64,000 nucleotides of DNA from Sphingobacteriales bacterium (lineage in GTDB: Bacteria > Bacteroidota > Bacteroidia > Sphingobacteriales > Sphingobacteriaceae). Position numbers and translations under genes: made by a program. Shown here piece by piece: positions 1 through 9,396 of this stretch; position 1 is the first letter of the stretch, and each line of letters starts with the position of its first letter. The stretch lies in NCBI GenBank assembly GCA_025353765.1, contig JANXOD010000008.1, forward strand, positions 1-64,000. Direction: 5' to 3'. The notes beneath the pieces were generated by a model that saw only the letters and a program-made list of their open reading frames with translations, was not told the origin of the DNA and did not search any database.

Positions 1-178
1 AAAGCTGCATCTATGTTGTCTACTTTCCAATAGGTAATGCTATGGTTACCTTTTGTGTACGTTTCTGAGCCGGGATCGAGCCCAAGTTCAAATCCGTCTA
101 TATTAAATCCCACATAATATGGTTCATCAAAATAGGGTTTACATGATAAACAATGGTTTTTAATCCTTTAAGCATCAT
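1..178 (-). pseudogene. VOC/glyoxalase family relic, internally deleted and cut by the window edge
   Basis: Read leftward from an ATG at 178-176, the sequence gives MMLKGLKTIVYHV, a typical first strand of a VOC (glyoxalase/bleomycin-resistance) protein. At about 138-140 the frame breaks, and a shifted frame continues with PYFDEPYYVGFNIDGFELGL and later ITYWKVDNIDAA, which is the second half of the first VOC motif. The stretch usually found between the two parts (roughly 15-20 residues covering the 'WY..vLG' helix) is missing. An internal deletion that left the frame shifted explains this best. The ATG overlaps the stop of the preceding holA-like fragment (TAATG). The 3' end is outside the window. 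An assembly error is possible. Confidence 0.6.
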
Positions 179-348
179 TAATGTATTATTTTAAATAGTA
201 ATTCTTTCATTAACTCTATATCTTCTGTATTGCCGGTTGCATCTACTTCTTTGGCTTTCAAATCACAATTTCTTAAATAACTGATGACATTAAAAAGTTT
301 CACCTTATCACAATTTCTTCCGGCCAGATCATAATCCCTTATCAAATT
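178..348 (-). pseudogene. 3' fragment of holA-like gene (DNA polymerase III delta subunit C-terminus)
   Basis: A leftward open frame of about 56 codons runs from just after a TAG at 351-349 to a TAA at 180-178. It has no proper start and overlaps the last 20 bases of tatC. Its end, NVISYLRNCDLKAKEV followed by DIELMKELLFKIIH, matches from memory the characteristic C-terminus of Bacteroidota DNA polymerase III delta subunits ('LREYDLRSKGV...ELLKELIFKILH'). The remaining 300 or so residues are absent. The fragment seems to be the end of a holA gene brought against the 3' end of tatC by a deletion or rearrangement. It could instead be a misassembly. Confidence 0.5.
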
Positions 349-1207
349 CTAATTCCGCTTGTTTTTTGCGTTTTTCTACCCTGCCTGATACAATTATACT
401 AACCTCGTATAATAAAAATAGAGGGAAACTTACAGTAAGCATTGTTAAAATATCCGGAGTGGGTGTTACAACTGCCGCAATAATTAAAATGATTACCGTT
501 GCATACCTTCTGGAAGAGCGCATCAATTTAGGAGTCATTAGCCCTAATTTGGAAAGAATGAAAATTACTATCGGCAACTCAAAAATAATACCTGTACCCA
601 AGGTAAGGGTAGCAACGGTTGATAAGTAAGAATCAATGGTAATATTATTTTTAATGATATCACTTACCGTATAATTGGCCAGAAAATTAATAGATAGAGG
701 AGAAATAATATAATAGCCGAACAAAATTCCCGTAAGGAAAAGCATACTGGCATAAAATGTAAATCCGCTTGCAGACTGGCGTTCTTTATCATGCAATGCA
801 GGTTTAACAAAGCGCCATATTTCAAACAAGAGGTAAGGAAATCCTAATACAATACCAATCATTAATGAGGAATTCATTTGCAGTGTAAACTGCCCGGCTA
901 ACTCTGTATTAATGATATTAAAATTGATTTTCTTCACACAGAAATCGGGACCCATATTAAATTTCTCGCCAATAAGGCACATCATTCTAAAGGTCCAGAA
1001 ATCAGTTCGGCTTGGGCCCATTATGATTTTATCAAAAATAAAATCATAATAATAGAAAGCAACACAGGTAAAAATTACAATAGCAATAGATGAACGGATC
1101 AAATGCATCCGGAGGACATCCAGATGATCAAAAAAAGACATTTCGGCTTCCAAGGTTTTACCTTTTTCTTTAATAGCCTTAACCAGGTTGGTACGTTCTT
1201 TACTCAT
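329..1207 (-). CDS. tatC: Sec-independent protein translocase TatC
   Basis: Core integral-membrane subunit of the twin-arginine translocase, which binds the RR signal peptide of folded proteins. At 292 aa it has the usual Bacteroidota length. Six hydrophobic segments lie near residues 36-54, 109-131, 150-170, 195-220, 234-250 and 255-275. Conserved features include the cytoplasmic N-terminal FFDHLDVLR (residues 25-33), LGFPYLLFEIWRFVKPAL with the key Pro and Glu (121-138), and VVTPTPDILTM (246-256). The last residues (ELEFDKGL) lie in sequence shared with the holA-like fragment, so the extreme C-terminus may be altered. A strong hairpin ends only 12 bases before the start codon. Confidence 0.95.
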   Translation of the reverse strand: MSKERTNLVKAIKEKGKTLEAEMSFFDHLDVLRMHLIRSSIAIVIFTCVAFYYYDFIFDKIIMGPSRTDFWTFRMMCLIGEKFNMGPDFCVKKINFNIINTELAGQFTLQMNSSLMIGIVLGFPYLLFEIWRFVKPALHDKERQSASGFTFYASMLFLTGILFGYYIISPLSINFLANYTVSDIIKNNITIDSYLSTVATLTLGTGIIFELPIVIFILSKLGLMTPKLMRSSRRYATVIILIIAAVVTPTPDILTMLTVSFPLFLLYEVSIIVSGRVEKRKKQAELEFDKGL

Positions 1208-1219
1208 AATATTGCAAAC

Positions 1220-1257
1220 AAAAATACCATTCTGTTTAACTTCAGAATGGTATTTTT
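1220..1257 (-). terminator. Perfect 15-bp hairpin between the lipoprotein gene and tatC
   Basis: Arms AAAAATACCATTCTG (1220-1234) and CAGAATGGTATTTTT (1243-1257) pair perfectly around an 8-base loop, with an A/T tract on both sides. It is intrinsic-terminator shaped in both directions and most likely ends the lipoprotein transcript. Its closeness to the tatC start (1207) means the tatC message must start inside or after it, or read through. Confidence 0.75.
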
Positions 1258-1361
1258 AATATTTTATTTAAATAACTCTTACTAAACTAAGAGAACAGTT
1301 TTCAACTAACTATATTAAGTATTAAAAGTTAACTGTACAGAAGAGAAAACTTATTTTCCAT

Positions 1362-1865
1362 TCATTGCTCTTTAGGCATATTTACTTTCCACTCGCCATT
1401 TATTTTCTTCACCGGTATTGGCATACCAGGAGGAGTAGAAGTTTGTATCACAGCATTATTCCCATCTATCTTAATTCCTATAATTGTTGGTGGCTTTGAA
1501 TTAGGACTTTTGCCTCCGGATTTAGCAGTTTCTTCCATCATGTTTATAAATTCTTCGCTTTCTTTAGTGGAATATTTGCGGGCATCGTTAAATTTTTCTG
1601 CAAACAAGACTTCTAAAAATTTAGTCCCAACTTCTCTTATTTTGCTTTCTTCTGTTCCGGCATTGGAAGGAGCAGTGGTTTTATCAGTAGCTACAGAATC
1701 GGGCATTTTATTAACGGAGGATCCTTGTGTTTTGGCTTGTTTGCTATTATCTGTCATAGAAGTTGAATTTTCGGTTTTCGTTGCTTTGTTAGCACTGGTA
1801 TTGCAAGCTGCTGTAAGGCACAAAATAAGAGTTGCAGGCAGAAAAAATAAGGAGATACGTTTCAT
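1362..1865 (-). CDS. Small lipoprotein, DUF4878/NTF2-like
   Basis: A 167-aa protein with an N-terminal lipoprotein signal (MKRISLFFLPATLILCLTAAC; lipobox LTAAC, Cys21), so it is probably anchored in a membrane facing the periplasm. A Ser/Thr/Lys-rich linker follows to about residue 75. The C-terminal domain resembles DUF4878/SnoaL-like folds: a helix with FLEVLFAEKFNDARKYST, then strands ending VKKINGEWKVNMP. No catalytic motif is visible and the function is unknown. It stands alone between accC and tatC, with its own promoter-like box upstream and a strong terminator downstream. The domain call rests on the overall pattern and is only moderately certain. Confidence 0.7.
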   Translation of the reverse strand: MKRISLFFLPATLILCLTAACNTSANKATKTENSTSMTDNSKQAKTQGSSVNKMPDSVATDKTTAPSNAGTEESKIREVGTKFLEVLFAEKFNDARKYSTKESEEFINMMEETAKSGGKSPNSKPPTIIGIKIDGNNAVIQTSTPPGMPIPVKKINGEWKVNMPKEQ

Positions 1866-1885
1866 TTCATTTAAGATTTAGAAGA

Positions 1886-1893
1886 CAAATATA
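1886..1893 (-). promoter_or_regulatory. Possible -7 box (TATATTTG) for the small lipoprotein gene
   Basis: Leftward TATATTTG fits the Bacteroidota -7 consensus TAnnTTTG and lies about 20 bases before the ATG at 1865. I could not see a clear -33 TTTG, so support is limited. Confidence 0.35.
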
Positions 1894-1940
1894 AAACTTA
1901 CAGAGGGTATTCTAATCTTTATTAGAAAACTATCCGCTAT

Positions 1941-3281
1941 TTATTCAGTTAGATCAAAAGTCTCCATAAACTTTGTCGTAAAGTTGCCTGCTCTGAAATT
2001 TGGATCTTTCATTAATCTGAGATGAAAAGGAATAGTTGTTTTTATACCTTCAATCACGAATTCACTTAAAGCCCGCTCCATAGTGCAGATGGCCTCTTCA
2101 CGAGTTTGGGCTATACAAATTACTTTTGCAATCATGGAATCATAATTGGATGGAATTTGATAACCGGCATATACATGTGTATCTACACGCACACCATGAC
2201 CACCAGGAGAATGGAAATGAGTAATTTTTCCCGGACAGGGACGGAAATCTTTAAATGGATCTTCCGCATTAATACGGCATTCAATGGCATGCATGGTTGG
2301 TTCATAGTTTTTCCCTGAAATAGGAATGCCTGAAGCAACTTTAATTTGTTCTTTGATCAGATCAAAATTGATCACTTCTTCTGTAACCGGGTGTTCTACC
2401 TGGATACGGGTATTCATTTCCATGAAATAGAAGTTGCGATGTTTATCTACCAAAAATTCGATGGTACCTGCACCTTCATAGCTCACAGCCTGTGCACCTT
2501 TGATAGCTGCAATTCCCATTTTTTTACGTAATTCTGGAGTCATGAAAGGAGATGGAGATTCCTCTACCAGTTTTTGATGACGGCGCTGAATGGAGCAATC
2601 TCGTTCTGAAAGATGGCATACTTTCCCATATTGATCGCCCACCACCTGAATTTCTATATGGCGTGGATCTTCTACATATTTTTCCAAATAAAGTCCATCA
2701 TTACCAAAGGCGGCAGCAGATTCCTGCCGTGCCGAATCCCAGGCGGGTTCAAATTCTTCATCTTTCCAAACAATACGCATTCCGCGGCCACCACCACCAG
2801 CTGTAGCTTTTAATATCACGGGATAACCCACCTTGTTGGCAATTTTGATGCCTTCCTTTACATCAGCAAGCAATCCTTCAGAACCCGGAATGGTAGGTAC
2901 GCCGGCAATTTTCATGGTTTCTTTAGCAGATGCTTTATCTCCCATGCCATTAATTTGCTCGGGTGTAGCTCCTATAAATTTGATTCCATATTCCCTGCAA
3001 ATGGCAGAGAATTTTGCGTTTTCAGAAAGAAAACCATATCCCGGATGTATTGCATCAGCATTGGTTAATTCTGCGGCCGAAATGATATTGGGAATGCTTA
3101 GATAAGAATCTTTACTTGGAGGCGGGCCAATACAAACAGCTTCATCGGCAAAGCGTACATGAAGACTATCACGATCTGCAGTAGAATAAACAGCAACTGT
3201 TTTAATGCCCATTTCTTTGCAGGTACGGATTATCCGAAGAGCAATTTCACCACGATTTGCAATAAGTATTTTTTTGAACAT
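1941..3281 (-). CDS. accC: Acetyl-CoA carboxylase, biotin carboxylase subunit AccC
   Basis: Carboxylates the biotin on AccB using ATP and bicarbonate, the first step of fatty-acid synthesis. At 446 aa it is the standard length. Visible parts are the N-terminal domain ([20 protein letters not shown]), the glycine-rich ATP-grasp loop [12 protein letters not shown] near residues 158-169, the catalytic segment [14 protein letters not shown] near 286-299, and a C-terminal carboxylase domain with [16 protein letters not shown]. It follows accB by about 100 bases in a lipid-synthesis operon read leftward. Nothing is missing. Confidence 0.97.
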   Translation of the reverse strand: MFKKILIANRGEIALRIIRTCKEMGIKTVAVYSTADRDSLHVRFADEAVCIGPPPSKDSYLSIPNIISAAELTNADAIHPGYGFLSENAKFSAICREYGIKFIGATPEQINGMGDKASAKETMKIAGVPTIPGSEGLLADVKEGIKIANKVGYPVILKATAGGGGRGMRIVWKDEEFEPAWDSARQESAAAFGNDGLYLEKYVEDPRHIEIQVVGDQYGKVCHLSERDCSIQRRHQKLVEESPSPFMTPELRKKMGIAAIKGAQAVSYEGAGTIEFLVDKHRNFYFMEMNTRIQVEHPVTEEVINFDLIKEQIKVASGIPISGKNYEPTMHAIECRINAEDPFKDFRPCPGKITHFHSPGGHGVRVDTHVYAGYQIPSNYDSMIAKVICIAQTREEAICTMERALSEFVIEGIKTTIPFHLRLMKDPNFRAGNFTTKFMETFDLTE

Positions 3282-3383
3282 AGAATTAATGAGTTAATTT
3301 GATGATAATTAATTCGATAACGTTAAATGCTTAGTCAATTTAAATAATTGGCACCTGAGCACATTTACAAATTAGCACATTGA

Positions 3384-3872
3384 TTAAATTGGTTCTACCA
3401 GAAATAAGGGCTGATCATATTCAACCGGACTTGAATTATCTGTGAGTACTTTAACAATACGGCCGGATACTTCAGATTCGATCTCATTAAATAATTTCAT
3501 TGCTTCAATAATACATACTACCTGGCCAACTTTCACTTCATCGCCAACATTTACAAAAAATGGTTTTTCAGGATTGGCAGACCGATAGAATGTACCAATC
3601 ATGGGAGATTTTATGGTAATATATTTTGACGTATCGTCTATAGGAGGAGTAACGGGTACTTTTGATTCGGCCGTGACTTGTGGTGTTGTTGCAGCAATTT
3701 GCTGCTGTACCGGTGGAGCCTGAACTGGTGCCGCAGGTATACTGGCTGTAACGTAAGTAGGAGCTTGATTAGTTTTTATGGTAATTTTAAACTCTTTCTG
3801 TTCAATTGAAACCTCATTAACTCCAGATTTAGAGACAAATTTGATAAGGTCCTGAATTTGTTTAATATCCAT
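3384..3872 (-). CDS. accB: Biotin carboxyl carrier protein of acetyl-CoA carboxylase
   Basis: Carries the carboxybiotin between AccC and the carboxyltransferase. The 162-aa protein has an N-terminal helical segment ([20 protein letters not shown]), a Pro/Ala/Gln-rich mobile linker (about 40-80) and a C-terminal biotinyl domain. The biotinylation site is [10 protein letters not shown] with Lys126, in the usual EAMK(L/M) context. It lies between fabH and accC on the same strand, the standard Bacteroidota order. Confidence 0.96.
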   Translation of the reverse strand: MDIKQIQDLIKFVSKSGVNEVSIEQKEFKITIKTNQAPTYVTASIPAAPVQAPPVQQQIAATTPQVTAESKVPVTPPIDDTSKYITIKSPMIGTFYRSANPEKPFFVNVGDEVKVGQVVCIIEAMKLFNEIESEVSGRIVKVLTDNSSPVEYDQPLFLVEPI

Positions 3873-3945
3873 TTTGCTTGGTTTAGTGTATAAATTTAGT
3901 TTCTATAATTATAACAAAAATAGTGAGATATGTTATTCGATTTTT

Positions 3946-4938
3946 TTAATAAGCCCATTTTAAATAAACAGATCCCCATGTAAAGCCGCCGCCAAAGGCT
4001 GCAAGTATCAGGTTATCGCCTTTTTTAAGCTTGCTTTCCCATTCCCATAAGCATAATGGAATGGTTCCATTAGTTGTATTACCGTAACGTTCAATATTGA
4101 TCATTACTTTTTCTGAACTCACGCCCATACGGTTAGCAGTAGCATCAATAATACGCTTGTTCGCCTGGTGAGGTACTAACCAGGCTACATCATCTGCAGT
4201 TAAATTATTACGTTCCATAATTTCGGCAGCTACATCAGCCATATTGGTTACTGCGAACTTAAATACAGCCTGACCTTCCTGGTATAGAAAGTGTTCATGG
4301 TTATCGATTGTTTCATGGGAAGCAGGTTTAAGAGAGCCACCCGCTTTTTGATGAAGGAAAGGGCCACCGGAACCATCACTTTTTAGAATGGAATCTATAA
4401 TTCCATAACCTTCTGTATTGGGTTCAAGTAAAACTGCGCCGCAACCATCTCCAAAAATAATACAGGTTGAACGGTCTTCATAATTGATGATAGATGACAT
4501 TTTATCACCACCAATGACCAATACTTTTTTATATTTTCCTGTTTCAATAAATTGTGATCCGGTTGCTAATCCGAAAAGAAAGCCTGAGCAGGCTGCATTA
4601 AGGTCATATCCCCAAGCATTGTTAGCGCCAATTTTATGAGCCAAAATATTAGCTGATGCGGGAAATAACATATCCGGTGTAGTAGTACAAAAGATAATGA
4701 GATCAATTTCTGATGCGCTAATGCCACGTTTCTTAAGCAAACCGTTTACAGCAATAACTGCCATATCTGAAGTGCCTAAATCTCCTTTTAAAATTCGGCG
4801 TTCTTTGATGCCTGTACGGCTGGTGATCCACTCATCGTTGGTATCAACCATGCTTTCCAGCTCTTTATTCGTTAAAATATAATCAGGTGCATAAGCGTTA
4901 ACCGCTGTAATTGCAGCATGAATTTTATGCATACACAA
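3946..4938 (-). CDS. fabH: 3-oxoacyl-ACP synthase III FabH
   Basis: Condenses acetyl-CoA (or another short acyl-CoA) with malonyl-ACP to start fatty-acid elongation. The 330-aa thiolase-fold enzyme has its active-site Cys117 in [10 protein letters not shown], its His in [10 protein letters not shown] and its Asn in [17 protein letters not shown], so the Cys-His-Asn triad is complete. The first codons read [10 protein letters not shown], so translation could start at the first or third residue. It follows plsX by 13 bases and is clearly co-transcribed with it. Confidence 0.96.
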   Translation of the reverse strand: MCMHKIHAAITAVNAYAPDYILTNKELESMVDTNDEWITSRTGIKERRILKGDLGTSDMAVIAVNGLLKKRGISASEIDLIIFCTTTPDMLFPASANILAHKIGANNAWGYDLNAACSGFLFGLATGSQFIETGKYKKVLVIGGDKMSSIINYEDRSTCIIFGDGCGAVLLEPNTEGYGIIDSILKSDGSGGPFLHQKAGGSLKPASHETIDNHEHFLYQEGQAVFKFAVTNMADVAAEIMERNNLTADDVAWLVPHQANKRIIDATANRMGVSSEKVMINIERYGNTTNGTIPLCLWEWESKLKKGDNLILAAFGGGFTWGSVYLKWAY

Positions 4939-4951
4939 GGAATTGGATTTT

Positions 4952-5890
4952 TTATTTAAAAGCGTCTTTAATTTTATCTACCAATTTGGCTTCAATCATC
5001 GTTCTGGATAAGATTAGCATATTTTTAATCGCTTCTGGGCTGGAAATACCATGCCCAATTAATACAGGGGCATTTACACCCAAAATTGGGCTTCCTCCAT
5101 ATTGTTCATAATTAAACCGATCAAAAAACTCGTCCTTAAATCCTTTTTTAAGTGTTAAAATATAAAATGTCTCGGCAAGTTTAAGCATGACGTTGCCTGT
5201 AAAACCGTCACAAACTAATACATCAGCTTTATCATTAAACAAATCGCGGCCTTCTATATTGCCAACGAAGTTAAACATTTTACTATCTTTCATTAAAGGG
5301 AAGGTAGCTTGCGTGAGCATATTACCTTTCTCTTCCTCTTCGCCAATATTCATTAGAGCCACCTTCGGATTATTCATTCCATAAATATGCTGAGCATATA
5401 AACTTCCTAAAATTCCGAATTGTAACAGGACCTCAGGCTTACAATCTGCATTTGCGCCTACATCCAATAATATTCCAAAACCGGATTTTAATTTAGGAAC
5501 ATTACTTGCAATTGCCGGTCGGACAACGCCGGGAATAGTTTTCACACTAAACATGGCTCCAACAAGCATTGCTCCTGTATTTCCGGCAGAAGAGAATGAA
5601 TCTATTTTGCCTTCCTTTAGATACTGGAAGCCTAAACTAATACTGGAATCTGGTTTTTGTACCACAGCTTTTGTGCCATGTTCGCCCATACCAATCATTT
5701 CTGTAGTATGAACGAATTCGAAAAGATCCGGATTGGTATTATTTTGAGATAGGACGGGTAAGGCTTGCTCTTTATCGCCAAATAAAACTATTTTCTGATC
5801 TGTTGATAGGAGTTTTTGGGCTGCAATTGCTCCCAAAACCGTTGCCTTGGGAGCAAAATCTCCACCCATAATGTCTAAGCCAATCTTCAT
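4952..5890 (-). CDS. plsX: Phosphate acyltransferase PlsX
   Basis: Converts acyl-ACP and phosphate to acyl-phosphate, the acyl donor for PlsY in phospholipid synthesis. At 312 aa it has normal length. It starts with the family signature [20 protein letters not shown] and contains [13 protein letters not shown] and [15 protein letters not shown]. It is placed between rpmF and fabH, as in many bacteria where rpmF-plsX-fabH links ribosome and lipid production. Confidence 0.96.
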   Translation of the reverse strand: MKIGLDIMGGDFAPKATVLGAIAAQKLLSTDQKIVLFGDKEQALPVLSQNNTNPDLFEFVHTTEMIGMGEHGTKAVVQKPDSSISLGFQYLKEGKIDSFSSAGNTGAMLVGAMFSVKTIPGVVRPAIASNVPKLKSGFGILLDVGANADCKPEVLLQFGILGSLYAQHIYGMNNPKVALMNIGEEEEKGNMLTQATFPLMKDSKMFNFVGNIEGRDLFNDKADVLVCDGFTGNVMLKLAETFYILTLKKGFKDEFFDRFNYEQYGGSPILGVNAPVLIGHGISSPEAIKNMLILSRTMIEAKLVDKIKDAFK

Positions 5891-5904
5891 TCTAGAAAAT
5901 TAAC

Positions 5905-6096
5905 TTAGGCAATAGAAGTATTTTCGATAACCATTTTACCGTTGTAATACAAGTTACCATCAACGTTGTATGCACGATGAGGTAAATGTACTGCTCCGGT
6001 AGTTTGGCAAGTAGTTAAACTTGGAGCTTCTGCTTTATAATGTGTTCTTCTTTTATCTCTTCTAGATTTGGATATTTTCCGTTTTGGATGTGCCAT
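5905..6096 (-). CDS. rpmF: 50S ribosomal protein L32
   Basis: A 63-aa basic protein beginning [20 protein letters not shown], the L32 signature. Many L32 proteins carry a four-Cys zinc ribbon, but only one Cys is present here (TTCQTTG), so this is the zinc-independent form. It follows the DUF177 gene by 22 bases and precedes plsX by 14, matching the widespread yceD-rpmF-plsX arrangement. Confidence 0.97.
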   Translation of the reverse strand: MAHPKRKISKSRRDKRRTHYKAEAPSLTTCQTTGAVHLPHRAYNVDGNLYYNGKMVIENTSIA

Positions 6097-6118
6097 TTTT
6101 TCCTAATGTATTAATTTA

Positions 6119-6652
6119 TTATTTTTTTATATTTTTCAATGCTTCCCAGCGTGGGTCTGCATTGTCTTTTTGTTCTTCTTTTTGGCCAGATAAAGATTCT
6201 AATTTTGCAATCATTTCTTTATCACACCACTTTGTATTTCCTTCATCTTCACAGCGGCTTATATAAGGAACCGCCAGGTTGATATATTCATAGATCAAGG
6301 TTGATACATCAATCTCATGATCATTTTTTGTTAGTACAATGATCTCTTCAGTATCATCCTCTAAGTTTTCATCGTTTGTAAACTTAGCAATTTGACGTTC
6401 TTTTATATTAACTTCAGATGGATAATTTGCCAAACAAACATCACAACTAAATTTTATTTCACCTGAAATATGAAATTGCATAATCAATAATGTTTCCTGC
6501 TTTTCAAATATAAGGTCAACTTTAAGCTTCCCATTTTTAACTAATGAGTATTCAAACTCATTGAAAAAAGCATCATCGACGTCAAAATGGAAGTTGTGTA
6601 CTCCAAGTTTTAATCCGGTATAGGGAATACGATATTGCTGTAACGATTTCAA
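6119..6652 (-). CDS. DUF177 (YceD family) protein
   Basis: A 177-aa member of the YceD/DUF177 family, which is linked to 23S rRNA biogenesis in bacteria and plants and is nearly always encoded just before rpmF, as here. It has a CxxC pair (SCDVCLANYPSE, Cys70/Cys73) and a second Cys pair (SRCEDEGNTKWCDK), so a metal-binding site is possible. The region between them is acidic (ENLEDDTEEIIVL), as is usual in the family. It is the first gene of the operon that runs to accC. Confidence 0.9.
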   Translation of the reverse strand: MKSLQQYRIPYTGLKLGVHNFHFDVDDAFFNEFEYSLVKNGKLKVDLIFEKQETLLIMQFHISGEIKFSCDVCLANYPSEVNIKERQIAKFTNDENLEDDTEEIIVLTKNDHEIDVSTLIYEYINLAVPYISRCEDEGNTKWCDKEMIAKLESLSGQKEEQKDNADPRWEALKNIKK

Positions 6653-6671
6653 AGCACGCCAATTGAGCCTG

Positions 6672-6679
6672 CAAATTTA
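6672..6679 (-). promoter_or_regulatory. -7 box (TAAATTTG) ahead of the DUF177-rpmF-plsX-fabH-accB-accC operon
   Basis: Leftward TAAATTTGC fits the TAnnTTTG consensus and lies 20 bases upstream of the first ATG in the only sizeable gap before this operon. The -33 element is not clear. Confidence 0.5.
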
Positions 6680-6775
6680 GAAAAATTTATTTAGTAGAGA
6701 ATAGTTTTTTTAAAATGGATTTAAAGACAAAAAATCAGCAAAACTCTAAATCCATTTCTGATTTATTAAATGTGA

Positions 6776-7810
6776 TTATTGATATTGAATATATGAAGGA
6801 ACCGGCTTAAGTTTCATTAATTCGTCGGGTGTCATCATTTTATTGGGCACCTTTTTAATATCATTTTTATAAAATAATTTGAAGCCGGTAAATTGTACAG
6901 GTGCTTCACTTACAAAATAACGGTATGTACCTTTCTTTAATTCAGGTTCACCCCATCCATCCATGTGCATTACAAATTGTACTTCAGGATGTAATTTGAT
7001 GTTTTGTACATTAGTAACCATTCCTTTTGTAAAACGATGCAGTGTAAATATTTTTGGAGGCAGGTTGTATTTTTTAACCAAATCAGCCAAATAATCAGTG
7101 CAATAATTCACATCAGCTGCATCAAAAGTACCTATTTTAGTACCTGGCCTTGCACCTGTTTTCATAGAAAACTCAGGATCAATACCCAAGTGAACCTGAG
7201 GTAGTTTTAAATATTTTTCAAGAAGTGGCAACTCGGACTTTATAGTACTTAAAGAAACCTGGATGTCTAAAAATACAATTGCTTTGCGCTCTAAAGCGAT
7301 TTTTAATACCGAGTCAATTTGCTTATCGGGCATTCGGGCACGATATTTTCCATCTTTACCAGGACTCCCTTGCGCCACCACAGCTATATAATGCAAAGCA
7401 GGTTGTACAGGTGTTTTAGGATCTACTTTTTCCCATTTTTTTATTTCTCCATCTAACTTTGCCAGCATTTCTTTTGGAGGGAGTTCTCCTAAAATTCCCA
7501 TCTTTTTTGAATACAGGTTTCCATAATAAGCAACAATACGCTTAAAAGGCAGAATGGCTCCCGGCAGGGGATAAGGTTGTTTTTTTACAGGCCAGCGACC
7601 AGTTGTATCTCCATTGGCCAGTTCTACTAATTTTTTATTGTACTTAAGGGTATCAATGGGAGCTAAGGTTGTATTAACGGCTACTTTAGCTTTGGTACTA
7701 TCACTTCCGTTGGCTTTGGCTTTGCTAGTAGAGTTTGTACAATTAGTAAATAATGCCGGTAAACTCCCGGCTAATAATAATGTGAAGGTAAGGTGTTTTG
7801 TTTTGGTCAT
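6776..7810 (-). CDS. Uncharacterised secreted TIM-barrel-like lipoprotein
   Basis: The 344-aa protein has a lipoprotein-like signal (LLLAGSLPALFTNC, Cys24), a low-complexity Ser/Lys/Ala linker, then a compact domain from about residue 85. That domain contains IVAYYGNLYSKKMGILGE, ALHYIAVVAQGSPGKDGKYR, IVFLDIQVSLS, VHLGIDPEFSM and FTLHRFTKGMV. These repeated strand-ends with acidic residues look like a glycoside-hydrolase-type (beta/alpha)8 barrel. I recall similar secreted proteins of unknown function in Actinobacteria. It starts 2 bases after the D-aminoacylase stop, so the two are translated together and may act on the same envelope substrate. The substrate is unknown. Confidence 0.65.
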   Translation of the reverse strand: MTKTKHLTFTLLLAGSLPALFTNCTNSTSKAKANGSDSTKAKVAVNTTLAPIDTLKYNKKLVELANGDTTGRWPVKKQPYPLPGAILPFKRIVAYYGNLYSKKMGILGELPPKEMLAKLDGEIKKWEKVDPKTPVQPALHYIAVVAQGSPGKDGKYRARMPDKQIDSVLKIALERKAIVFLDIQVSLSTIKSELPLLEKYLKLPQVHLGIDPEFSMKTGARPGTKIGTFDAADVNYCTDYLADLVKKYNLPPKIFTLHRFTKGMVTNVQNIKLHPEVQFVMHMDGWGEPELKKGTYRYFVSEAPVQFTGFKLFYKNDIKKVPNKMMTPDELMKLKPVPSYIQYQ

Positions 7811-7812
7811 TT

Positions 7813-9396
7813 TTATTTGTTTAAAATATATCCTGGCCCGTGCAGAACCATTCCGTTACGAACTTTGGTGTGTTTATAATTGTTTACAGTTATTTTTCCA
7901 TTGACAATAACATACTGAAAACCTTTGGAGTAAGCATGTGGCTTTTCATAAGTGGACTCATCATTTACAGTTTGCGGGTCAAATATAACAATATCAGCTG
8001 CCATACCTTCACGTAAAAGTCCACGATTTTTAAACCCAAACTTTTGTGCCGGTAAAGAGGTCATTCTGCGAATAGCATCTTCTAAACGGATTACATTACG
8101 TTCACGAACATATTTACCCAATACCTGGGCATTGGTTCCATAACCCCTGGGATGAGGAATACCAACCCCAAATTCCCGTATACCAGAATCTGATGCAATC
8201 ATAGTGAACGGATATTTCATAATGTTTTCAACATCAGCTTCATCCATGCTATGAAATACCATAGATGCACCACCTTTTTTAATTAGCTGAAGTATGGTTT
8301 CAATTTCATCCGGGATAGAACTTTTACGGCCCCAAAGCGTATTTATTTCTGAGATATTTTTTCCATTGAGATTTGTATCTGCATTAAAATTGGCAACTAC
8401 AGCATAACTAAAATCAGTACGTTGCCGCTTTTCCATATCGCTGATCATCTCATCCACAATCTTTTTATGGATAACCGGATCATGCAGGCGATATAGTATA
8501 GAGTCTATACCATTTTCTAAAGCCCAAGATGGGATTATAGAGTTTAAAGCTGTGCTGCTTGCTGTATAAGGGTACTGATCTATAGTTACATCAAATCCTT
8601 CTGTGCGGGCTTGCTCAACCATAGCCAATGTTTTGGATGATTGTCCCCAATAGGGCTTACCAATTTTAAAATGTGATATTTCAACAGGCATATTAGCTGC
8701 TTTACCAACATTGATGGCTTCATCAATTGCTGCAAAAACCTGCTGACTTTCACTTCGAATATGAGAAGTGTATGTTCCATGATATTTTGCCGCAATTTTT
8801 GCGAGTGCCACAACTTCATCTGTTTGAGCGTACGTACCCGGAATATAAATAAGGCCTGTAGAAAAACCCATTGCTCCATCCTGCATCGCTTTTGCAACCA
8901 GGCTCTCCATTTTATTTAATTCAATAGTGGTTGGTATTCGGTTGGCTGTTCCCATTACTGCTTCCCGTACATCATTATGGCCAATTAAAGAAGCCACATT
9001 TATGGAAAGTTTTAAACTATCAATAAACTGAAAATATTTTTTAATATCTACATTAGATGATCCGCAATTTCCTGTAATTACCGTAGTTACTCCGTCATAA
9101 ATAAAATTATCTGCAGTGGGTGTTTTTTTCTCATCTCCCTCAATATGGGTATGAACATCAATAAAACCAGGAGCTACTACCTGTTTCTTCGCATCAATTA
9201 TAGTGTTGGCTTTTATATTATTCAAATAACCAATGGCTGAAATTTTCCCATTGCTTATAGCGATATCACCGTAAAACCAGGAGTTTCCCGAGCCGTCAAT
9301 TATTTTTCCATTCTTAATCAGAATATCTGCCTGCTGTTGTGCAATAGAGAAGAATGAACTAAATAAGAAAAATAATAATGGGATGTTTGTTTTCAT
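7813..9396 (-). CDS. Secreted N-acyl-D-amino-acid deacylase (D-aminoacylase family amidohydrolase)
   Basis: A 527-aa amidohydrolase with a cleavable signal peptide ending FFSIAQ. Metal ligands are visible: H82/H84 in GFIDVHTHIEG, C111 in VITGNCGSS (the metal-bridging Cys of D-aminoacylases), the His in YTSHIRSES and EISHFKIG, and the Asp in IASDSGIREFG. GFSTGLIYIPGTYAQTDEVV is a family hallmark. It probably hydrolyses N-acyl-D-amino acids or D-amino-acid dipeptide-like wall fragments in the periplasm. It is co-transcribed with the following TIM-barrel lipoprotein. The exact substrate cannot be read from sequence. Confidence 0.88.
   Translation of the reverse strand: MKTNIPLLFFLFSSFFSIAQQQADILIKNGKIIDGSGNSWFYGDIAISNGKISAIGYLNNIKANTIIDAKKQVVAPGFIDVHTHIEGDEKKTPTADNFIYDGVTTVITGNCGSSNVDIKKYFQFIDSLKLSINVASLIGHNDVREAVMGTANRIPTTIELNKMESLVAKAMQDGAMGFSTGLIYIPGTYAQTDEVVALAKIAAKYHGTYTSHIRSESQQVFAAIDEAINVGKAANMPVEISHFKIGKPYWGQSSKTLAMVEQARTEGFDVTIDQYPYTASSTALNSIIPSWALENGIDSILYRLHDPVIHKKIVDEMISDMEKRQRTDFSYAVVANFNADTNLNGKNISEINTLWGRKSSIPDEIETILQLIKKGGASMVFHSMDEADVENIMKYPFTMIASDSGIREFGVGIPHPRGYGTNAQVLGKYVRERNVIRLEDAIRRMTSLPAQKFGFKNRGLLREGMAADIVIFDPQTVNDESTYEKPHAYSKGFQYVIVNGKITVNNYKHTKVRNGMVLHGPGYILNK

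Noticed and set aside
1220-1257. Hairpin before tatC as a riboswitch
   Set aside because: It is a single perfect stem with A/T ends and no further conserved structure, so a terminator explains it.
8586-8897. Leftward open frame of about 100 codons inside the D-aminoacylase gene
   Set aside because: Lies inside a well-supported gene in another frame on the same strand; a shadow.
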